From Elmis aenea (Eukaryota > Arthropoda > Insecta > Coleoptera > Elmidae): DNA of 64,000 nucleotides. Shown here piece after piece: positions 59,914-64,000 of the stretch (positions are counted from its first letter, which is position 1; every line of letters begins with the position of its first letter). Where the stretch lies: the NCBI GenBank assembly GCA_947652605.1, contig OX393576.1:62968966-63032965 (forward strand), given 5' to 3'. The notes beneath the pieces were generated by a model, which was not told the origin of the DNA, ran no database searches, and worked only from the letters and a program-made list of their open reading frames with translations. The translations under genes and the position numbers were made by a program.

Positions 59914-59932
59914 TATATAAAATGCGATAAAA
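59914..59932. repeat. 19-bp inverted repeat, right copy
   Basis: TATATAAAATGCGATAAAA is the exact reverse complement of 57365-57383. Confidence 0.7.
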
Positions 59933-59939
59933 CAAGGAT

Positions 59940-60585
59940 AAAACTACTATTACCATGAAAACTTTCTTTATTATTGAATTATTGTTAAAAACGTTTTAAA
60001 TAAAAAGATTTGTTAAACTTGCGATACAGCAATGTTAAATGTATAAAGTACATTTACTTTAAACGATTTTTATTGATCATATGTAATTAAACTAAGAGCA
60101 CATTTACAAGTCATAAACTAACCAGTTGATGATTCTACTAAACCGTTAATGCACACCCTATTAAGCGGCGTGAACCATTACAAGTCTTAAAAAGAGCCGC
60201 CTTAACGTCATTAAGCTTAAAAGATTAGAAATGAAAACAAATTTAAAAGATTTACGCCACATTTGGTTTTCATGTTTAACATTTAAGTATTCATATTAGA
60301 CGCATTCAAATCGCAATTTTAATGAGCTTTATAGATACTTATTTATTAATTGGTAAAATGAAATCGATCCGAACTTATTATTCTCGTCGTGTGGGAGGCG
60401 CAATTCCGTCAGCACAGTCAAAATAATGACTTTCTCTTGTTCCTACAGTATTTTCCGTCAAAGGAGCGAAGATAATGAGTAACGGAACTCGCAGACACGA
60501 GTGATTAAAAACTTCGAAAAAAGCAACGGAAAGCATCGGAAATGAAGACGTGTGTCTTACTTCCTCTGCGTTAGTGCCGTGTCAC
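59940..60585. other. Non-coding stretch, GC-richer at its right end
   Basis: No gene is supported. The part at about 60385-60560 is less AT-rich and lies just inside the putative intron of the candidate exon at 60590-60617. Confidence 0.35.
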
Positions 60586-60589
60586 TCAC

Positions 60590-60617
60590 CTCGTATTTTG
60601 GGCGTCGCGATGCACAT
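60590..60617 (-). CDS. Candidate very short first coding exon
   Basis: On the minus strand ATG at 60617 opens MCIATPKIR (9 codons plus one base) and meets a consensus donor, CGAG followed by GTGAGT at 60589. The local sequence is GC-rich for this window. The phase (1) matches that of the candidate exons at 35040-35094 and 47868-48018. The frame is too short to prove coding, and the exon might be only an untranslated leader with a good donor. Confidence 0.33.
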
Positions 60618-60819
60618 ACAAGGCAGCTGCGATTTGATGGTGAAAACGACACTCCTTAAACCTAAATTAGCAACATTCGCGTCGCACAGGGGGTATATGC
60701 CTGATCTAGCTGACCAAAATTATTTTTGTTATTTAATTGATTCAAAACATGCTTATTTTCTAAGTCGAATATTAAAAATCATTTTTAGCCAAAACAATCG
60801 TTTTTAATAGCATGATATA

Positions 60820-61531
60820 CAGGATGGTCCACAAAAAAGGGCCACTTTTGGGATCTGGTAAACGGTAAGAGCTACAAAGAAGTTTAAATTAGACAAATAG
60901 TTTCCCTTTTTAAGACCTATTGCTTTAATGTTTTAAAAAAGTTCCATGGCACGCTAGATAATAAATTAAAGTCGTAATGGGCATTTTTTTAAGAATCTTT
61001 AATAACTCGGTTATACTTGATGGTGCAACAATATTTTTTGATTTTTTTTAGGGCCCTCCTAAATAAAGACATTAATTTGTTTCAACATTATTTAAATTCG
61101 TAGCACTCAATAGCCTCATGCGGACTTTTAAATGAATTTTATTTGTTTTGAGCCTAAATTTTAAAATAAATAGGTACATTTAACCTTATATTATTGAGAA
61201 GAGGGAAAAAATACGTTTGTATGATGTCTTAGCCAACTATGGTTTCCATTTAAAAAAAAATGCAAGTTCGTAATTTATCTAAGAATTTAAAAAATATTGA
61301 AACAAATCAATGATTTTATTTAACAGTGCGTAAAAAAATCTACAACTTTAACCAAAAATATATTTGTATTATCAAGTATAACCAAGTTATAAACGATTTA
61401 AAAAAATGCCCATTTTGATTATTGCTTATTATCTAGCGTGCCATGGAACTTTTTTAAAACATTAAAGCATCACTGAATAGATCTCAGAAAGGCGAACAAT
61501 TTGACTGATTTAAACTTCTTTGTAGCTCTTA
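60820..61531. mobile_element. Foldback element with damaged right end
   Basis: The left end reads CAGGATGGTCCACAAAAAAG after TA. The arms about 60850-61110 and 61270-61531 pair through GAGCTACAAAGAAGTTTAAA, ATGTTTTAAAAAAGTTCCAT, GGCACGCTAGATAATAA and TTATACTTGATG-type landmarks. The right arm stops at GTAGCTCTTA, about 45 bp short of the expected terminus, and different sequence follows. Confidence 0.75.
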
Positions 61532-61554
61532 AGCTAAGGCCACACTGCGGAATC

Positions 61555-61666
61555 GTTGGCTGGAGGGTAGATGGTAGATACACGCCGTCGACAATCCAGG
61601 CTCTTTGTTTCACAACAAATTGTCGCCAGGCGACGGCGAGTATCTACCATCTACCCTCCAGCCAAC
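61555..61666. mobile_element. 112-bp hairpin element
   Basis: GTTGGCTGGAGGGTAGATGG continues to 61581 and pairs without mismatch with 61640-61666. The stem extends to about 36 bp with one mismatch (CGCCGTCG), leaving a small loop. It sits where the right terminus of the foldback should be, followed by TGTACAGGGTGCCC. AGCTAAGGCCACACTGCGG just left of it resembles a DNA-transposon end. Confidence 0.65.
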
Positions 61667-61689
61667 CTGTACAGGGTGCCCATTTTTTG

Positions 61690-62880
61690 ACTGATTGTAT
61701 GGGTAAGTTTTTTTATTATTAAATATACAGAAACCTCTAAATTGGCAAATATATGCATAATTTAGATATAAATCTAATGTTACATTAAAAATTGACCCTA
61801 TGTTCTCAACTTACTAAAACATTTCTAAAACAAAACTGAAGAAGCTCGATTTTTTAAATTTTAAATTGTTTCATAACTATATGAGCTAGAACAAACGAAA
61901 AAATTTGCTTTGATCTTAAATACGTTTACTTATATTTTGTTGCTCGTTTTGGTGATCTATTTATTTACTTATTTTAGTATTTTCGATGCATGTTTTTTAA
62001 GCTTTGTGCTGTAATTATTAATTCGTCTCAATCTACGTATCTTTTTTTAGGCCTTAACAGCGCTCACCCGATTTCTCAATTATCTTCAATGAAGTATTTT
62101 TTTTAAAAATAAAGATAGTTTCTTTCTAATGAGCTGCCATCCATCTACGTTTAATCACTCTATGATTTTATAAAGGAAAAGTGGGTTTTATATATTTTTT
62201 TCTCTTCTTCTGACAAACATGCACTACTTAATAGATACTTTTTTGCTAACTTTAATTGTTTGCTGATATTTGTGGTATTTTTATGTTCAATAGTTCTATT
62301 CTAGTTACTTTTTTGTTTCCTATGAATCCAAAAACAAAACAAAAAATCATTTTATATCAAAAATAAACCATGACGCATAACAATGACATTTATGACTATA
62401 AAAATTTATATGGTCTAATACAAGTAAATCCAAGCGAATCCGGGACTACTTTTTTAATTTTTCTAAATTTAAAACCTTCGTTTTTATATTTATGTAAAAA
62501 AAATATCGGGACGCGCCCTGAAGTATAACAAAAATTTCGGTTTCTTTAAAAATCGGCAAAAAAATTACAAAAATGACTACGTTTTGGGAATGGAACTTTT
62601 AGTATTGTAAAACTACTATAATTTCATTAATATACTTTAAAAATATTCTCACGTGCCAACTTCGGAACAATCCAGTTTAAAACTGTTTAACACGTCTTTA
62701 AAAAAATTTGGTGTTACATTTAAAAGAAAGACGTACACGTTCGAAGACAACCAATAATCGCACAATTTAAGACATTTGAATTTTTATTGACTGGATTGGA
62801 CTATAGATGGCGTAGAAAAGTGAAGAAAATATGGCACACTGTTGTTTGACTATTTAACTCTCTTAAATAGTAATTTATTT
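61690..62880. other. AT-rich stretch, no gene seen
   Basis: No supported feature. Runs of T and A dominate. Confidence 0.4.
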
Positions 62881-62885
62881 GTACC

Positions 62886-63040
62886 TGTGATTAGTGATTT
62901 TTGGTCAGCTAAATCAGGCAAATACCCCACTGTGCGTCGTGGCGTTTCAACGATTTTTAAACGGACAGGAAATATTTCTGCCTATTAGAGTTCAGAGTGA
63001 GCTTATCCGGGGGATGCATAACGTCTTTAATAGCAACCTT
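62886..63040 (+). pseudogene. Possible hAT transposase C-terminal relic
   Basis: In one plus-strand frame the translation reads ISDFWSAKSGKYPTVRRG, then IFKRTGNISAY, a stop, SSE, a stop, and AYPGDA. The order FW, K-YPT, then SA-x-x-SSE-x-AY resembles the hAT dimerisation domain (FW...YPxL...PATSxxSERxFS). The fragment is short and carries stops, so this is tentative. The overlapping open frame at 62894-63097 has no recognised motif. Confidence 0.32.
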
Positions 63041-63099
63041 AGGAATTTAAAACGCGAAATAAATTCAATCAACGGCTCCTATTTCTCCAATCTGTAGGG

Positions 63100-64000
63100 G
63101 ACAATTTAATTTAGAACACTAACTTCTCAATCACCCCGCGAGCTTCCGATGTTGTACACGGATAAGGCAATCTAGCGGATGTTAAAAGTATTTTTTCTCT
63201 TCCGGTATGGGATATGAAATATTTTTCACGCGATCAATAAAAAGTGCTGATTAAACAACTTGCAATTTGTGTGTTATCTTGACACACACGAATATGAAAT
63301 GTGCGAAAGAAATCTGCAAAGTGCACACTGAATAAAGCGAGGTTTACTTTGTTCCTTAAAGTTTCTATAACAATATAGTTAAGGAATTACAAACCGTTTA
63401 AATTTCAAGAATAGAAATAAGCTTAATTAAATGTTACGTCCTTTCTTTACAAGAATTGTTTTGTAGCAAAGCCAGAATGGCTTTACGACTGTCGTCTCTT
63501 CGCCAGTAGCAATGTTGTTCATTTATTTTTAACAGACAAATAAGCAAGATTGCTAATTACGAATTAAAACTGGTTTACCATTTGTAAAGATAAAGATATT
63601 CGTTCAAAATAAAAATAAATAACACGCTTTACAGTTTACAAAAAATAAAGTGTGTACTGACATTTCCTTACAAATAAACCAGCATATTTTAAAAAGAGTA
63701 GGACAATATGTAGGTTTAAACGTATTTTAATTCAAATTTAGAGTAGGTACTTTACCATCTTCCACAATTACAGATTTATGGCAAAAACTTTTCTGATTTT
63801 TTCTTATCAGATTGGTCCCACCTACAAAATTATTCGTAATAAAGGTAAAAACATGCATTAGATAATAATTTCTATTTAGGTACAGGAACTATAAAAATAA
63901 TATTAATATGAATTTAAAAAAGCTACACTTTTCAGTCAAAAATTTTAAAACACAAAAACATAAGCTTGTGCTTTATATTTATTTTATTGTTGATTGTTCA
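63100..64000. other. Non-coding stretch, no gene seen
   Basis: No supported feature was found to the end of the window. Confidence 0.4.

Overview
The window looks like AT-rich nuclear DNA of an insect, plausibly a beetle, although the species cannot be named from the sequence. It has no operons, ribosome binding sites or long host reading frames. Recognisable coding sequence is almost all decayed transposable-element protein: two mariner transposases, at least seven fragments of non-LTR retrotransposons, one tyrosine-recombinase gene relic and one possible hAT transposase tail. The rest is intronic or intergenic sequence carrying many short non-autonomous DNA transposons.

Layout. 0-6 kb: a 980-bp foldback element, a minus-strand mariner relic, and a LINE whose 3' end is at about 5.95 kb. 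7-14 kb: three small hAT elements and a second copy of the same LINE, one hAT sitting in its tail. 16-18.5 kb: a 1.37-kb foldback and a TTAA-flanked piggyBac-like MITE. 19.2-20.5 kb: a LINE 3' fragment split by a palindromic MITE that is itself split by a hAT element. 21-28 kb: another foldback, a small palindrome, a degenerate LINE and a Jockey-like tail. 29.4-30.7 kb: an iteron-rich element of unknown class. 33.2-34.5 kb: a near-complete mariner with terminal repeats. 36.4-38.2 kb: two abutting foldbacks and a LINE scrap. 40.8-41.7 kb: a LINE RNase H domain with a hAT insertion. 43.15-47.3 kb: eighteen tandem units of exactly 196 bp plus a 0.6-kb tail, the whole block flanked by a 19-bp direct repeat. 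49.1-50.5 kb: a minus-strand Jockey-like reverse transcriptase. 52.8-54.0 kb: a 1.2-kb hAT containing a foldback. 57.4-59.9 kb: a tyrosine-recombinase relic and a 1.18-kb hAT inside a 19-bp inverted repeat. 60.8-61.7 kb: a damaged foldback and a hairpin element.

Host content is sparse. Short minus-strand segments next to good splice donors (35040-35094, 47868-48018, 60590-60617, less clearly 18548-18618) could be 5' exons of one or more host genes. The first three all end in splice phase 1, so they could be alternative first coding exons of one large minus-strand gene whose body lies beyond the left part of the window. That is inference, not proof.

Best candidates for something new are the 19-bp-flanked satellite block, the intron-bearing tyrosine-recombinase relic inside an inverted repeat, the phase-matched candidate first exons, and the iteron-rich element near 30 kb. 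No tRNA, rRNA, CRISPR array or bacterial-type feature was seen.
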